Source of the DNA: an uncultured Collinsella sp.
GTDB taxonomy: Bacteria; Actinomycetota; Coriobacteriia; Coriobacteriales; Coriobacteriaceae
Reading direction: 5' to 3'
Assembly: GCA_902472315.1 (NCBI GenBank)
Contig: CABRNM010000007.1
Span: forward strand, 8,891-72,890
DNA length: 64,000 nt
The notes under the pieces were generated by a model. The model ran no database searches, was not told where the DNA came from, and worked only from the letters and a program-made list of their open reading frames with translations. The position numbers and the translations under genes are program-made. Positions within the stretch are counted from its first letter, which is position 1. Each line of letters starts with the position of its first letter. This document shows positions 62,368-64,000 of this stretch, piece after piece.

Positions 62368-64000
62368 CTATTTCTTAAGGAGATACGGATAGTTGTCGCG
62401 CACAGCCCTGATGGTCAGGCGGACGGCCTCGGGAAGGCCGGTGTTGACGGCATCGACCGAGACGGTGCGGACCGTGCCGGCGACGCGGACCTTAAAGTGG
62501 TCCTCGTCCACCGCCAGGAAGCCCTCGTTCTCGGAGTTCTCCATGTCCTCCTCGCTCCAGAACAGGGTGAGCTTGTCCTTGTAGGGACGACCCTCCAGGT
62601 AGGGGCAGAACACGGCGCAGTTGCCGCACTCGTTGCACATGCCATCGACGTGGACGACCTGATGCTTGGCGAGACCCGGCACCTTAATGGCAACGTTGGC
62701 GCGGTTGGGGCACACGTCGCAGCAGACCTCGCACACCGAGCCGCAGCCCAGGCAGCGGGTCTTGGTGCAGTTGCGCTTGTCGCGGCACAGCGACCCCTTG
62801 CGCTCGTAGCAGGTGTCCTCGCGACCGGTCTGAGCATTCTGGTCGGCGTACTTGTTAAAGTCCACACCGGCGACGGCACGGGCGACCTCGGCGGCGTCGG
62901 CGATAGCCTCGACCACGGTGGCAGGACCGCGGCGGCAGTCGCCCGCAGCCCAGACGCCCTCGACGCCGGTGGAGGTGGCGGCAAGGCGGCCGCGACGGTC
63001 GTGCTCGACGCCCGCGGCATCGTACAGGCTGGCATCGATGCCCTCGCCCACGGCGCAGATCACCGTGGTGGCGGAAAGCTCGACGGTCTTGCCCGTGGCG
63101 ACGGGGCTGCGACGGCCGCTTGCATCCGGCTCGCCAAGCTCCATAACGTCGCAGGTCAGCACGGCGCCGTTGAGCGCCTTAGGCGCCAGCAGCTCGCAGA
63201 ACTCAACGCCGTCGGCAAGAGCAAGACCGAGCTCTTCCTCGTCGGCGGGCATCTGCTTCTTGGTACGGCGATACACCAGGCGCACGTTCTTCACGCCAGC
63301 CAGGCGCTTGGCCACGCGGGCCGCGTCCATGGCGGTGTTGCCGGCGCCAATGACCACGACGTCCTCGCCCAGCTCGAGCTTCTCGCCCTTCTTGGCGGCC
63401 TCGAGGAACTCCAGCACGTCGAGCTCGGCACCCTCGCCCAGACCCGCAGAGCCGGGCATCCAGGCACCAGTGGCCACGACCACGTCGGTAAAGCCCTGGG
63501 CCTTGAGCTCGTCAATGGACTCCACGCGGGCATTGAGCTGCACCTTGGCACCAAAGGCCAGACAGAGCTCGGCATCGTGGGAGATATCGTCGCTCGCAAT
63601 GCGGAACTCGGGGATGACGTGACGGACCACACCGCCGAGCGAATCGCGGGCCTCAAAGATGGTGACGGGCACGCCGGCGCGCGTCAGGAAGAACGCCGTC
63701 GCCAGACCGGCCGGACCGCCGCCGATAACGGCAACGTTGCGCTCGCCGTCGTTGGCGATAGCCTGGGCGCGCAGCTTGGGCAGCACGGCAGTCATGGCCT
63801 CGCGGGCGGCCTTGAGCTTGCTGGCGCGAATCTGGGCGCCCTCGGGCTCGTAGAACGCACGCTCGCAGGCACGGCCGCAGGGATGCGGGCAGATGGTGCC
63901 GGTGATGAACGGCAGGGCGTTGCGCTCGATGATGATGTTGAGCGCGTCCTCGTAGCGGCCCTCGTCAACAGCCGCCAGATAGGCGGGAATATCCAGATCG
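62368..64000 (-). CDS. ygfK: YgfK-like Fe-S/FAD oxidoreductase, 5' end outside the window
   Basis: 544 codons are visible; the start lies beyond 64000. From the edge it shows an GltD-like N-part (ICPHPCGRACERAFYEPEG), an FAD site VAVIGGGPAGLATAFFLTRAG and an NAD(P)H site VVVIGAGNTAMDAARVAKRL with YRRTKKQMPADEEEL. C-terminal ferredoxin cysteines are CLGCGSVCEVCCDVCPNR and CNECGNCAVFCPY. YgfK is annotated as a putative selenate reductase subunit, but in purine-degrading clusters it is thought to handle electrons for reductive purine steps. It is the most upstream visible gene of the ygfK-ferredoxin-xdhD run. Confidence 0.88.
   Translation of the reverse strand, partial: DLDIPAYLAAVDEGRYEDALNIIIERNALPFITGTICPHPCGRACERAFYEPEGAQIRASKLKAAREAMTAVLPKLRAQAIANDGERNVAVIGGGPAGLATAFFLTRAGVPVTIFEARDSLGGVVRHVIPEFRIASDDISHDAELCLAFGAKVQLNARVESIDELKAQGFTDVVVATGAWMPGSAGLGEGAELDVLEFLEAAKKGEKLELGEDVVVIGAGNTAMDAARVAKRLAGVKNVRLVYRRTKKQMPADEEELGLALADGVEFCELLAPKALNGAVLTCDVMELGEPDASGRRSPVATGKTVELSATTVICAVGEGIDASLYDAAGVEHDRRGRLAATSTGVEGVWAAGDCRRGPATVVEAIADAAEVARAVAGVDFNKYADQNAQTGREDTCYERKGSLCRDKRNCTKTRCLGCGSVCEVCCDVCPNRANVAIKVPGLAKHQVVHVDGMCNECGNCAVFCPYLEGRPYKDKLTLFWSEEDMENSENEGFLAVDEDHFKVRVAGTVRTVSVDAVNTGLPEAVRLTIRAVRDNYPYLLKK

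Overview
The window looks like part of a chromosome from a high-GC, anaerobic gut actinobacterium of the Coriobacteriia, most likely Collinsella or a close relative (inference from gene content and style; no 16S rRNA gene is present). Nearly all of it is ordinary, densely packed bacterial DNA. There is a truncated serine recombinase at the left edge. I found no tRNA, rRNA, CRISPR array or insertion-sequence transposase.

Layout. 1-14 kb: recombinase fragment, RNase R, the FtsE/FtsX division ABC complex (FtsE with a long N-terminal tail), a zinc-ribbon membrane protein, a split transketolase, a YitT permease, prfB-secA and rpmE. 14-29 kb: ACT-domain protein, citrate synthase, two HAD phosphatases, adenine deaminase, tyrS, a U32 peptidase, a class A penicillin-binding protein, argR, a degenerate glycosyltransferase and truA. 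29-39 kb: the ribosomal run rplE to rplQ with secY, adk, map, infA and rpoA. It starts abruptly at rplE, so the usual partners rplN/rplX and the S10 genes are not next to it.

39-51 kb and 59-64 kb: a selenium-linked anaerobic purine (xanthine/urate) catabolism locus. It comprises an NCS2 purine permease, xdhC, yqeB and yqeC (selenium-molybdenum hydroxylase maturation), hyuA hydantoinase, mocA, carbamate kinase, YgeW carbamoyltransferase, YgeY hydrolase, YgeX diaminopropionate ammonia-lyase, a divergent YheO-type regulator, then the selenium-type xanthine dehydrogenase, a four-cluster ferredoxin and YgfK. Together these would import purines, oxidise or reduce them, open the ring and recover ATP from carbamoyl phosphate. 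Adenine deaminase at 18-20 kb would feed hypoxanthine into the same route.

51.8-58.9 kb is an accessory island lying between the two halves of the purine locus. It holds a Pro/Ala-rich anchored protein, a gene of unknown function behind a SAM-riboswitch-like leader, a DEDD exonuclease, an archaeal-type AAA ATPase/DUF234 gene and an AbiEi-like gene. The last two are each bracketed by arrays of a 61-62 bp tandem palindromic repeat (three arrays, about 17 complete units). The window also holds at least four other families of long intergenic palindromes that sit against stop codons and terminators, one pair with a compensatory stem change. The repeat arrays with their bracketed genes, and the SAM-like leader in front of an unknown gene, are the best candidates for undescribed biology here.
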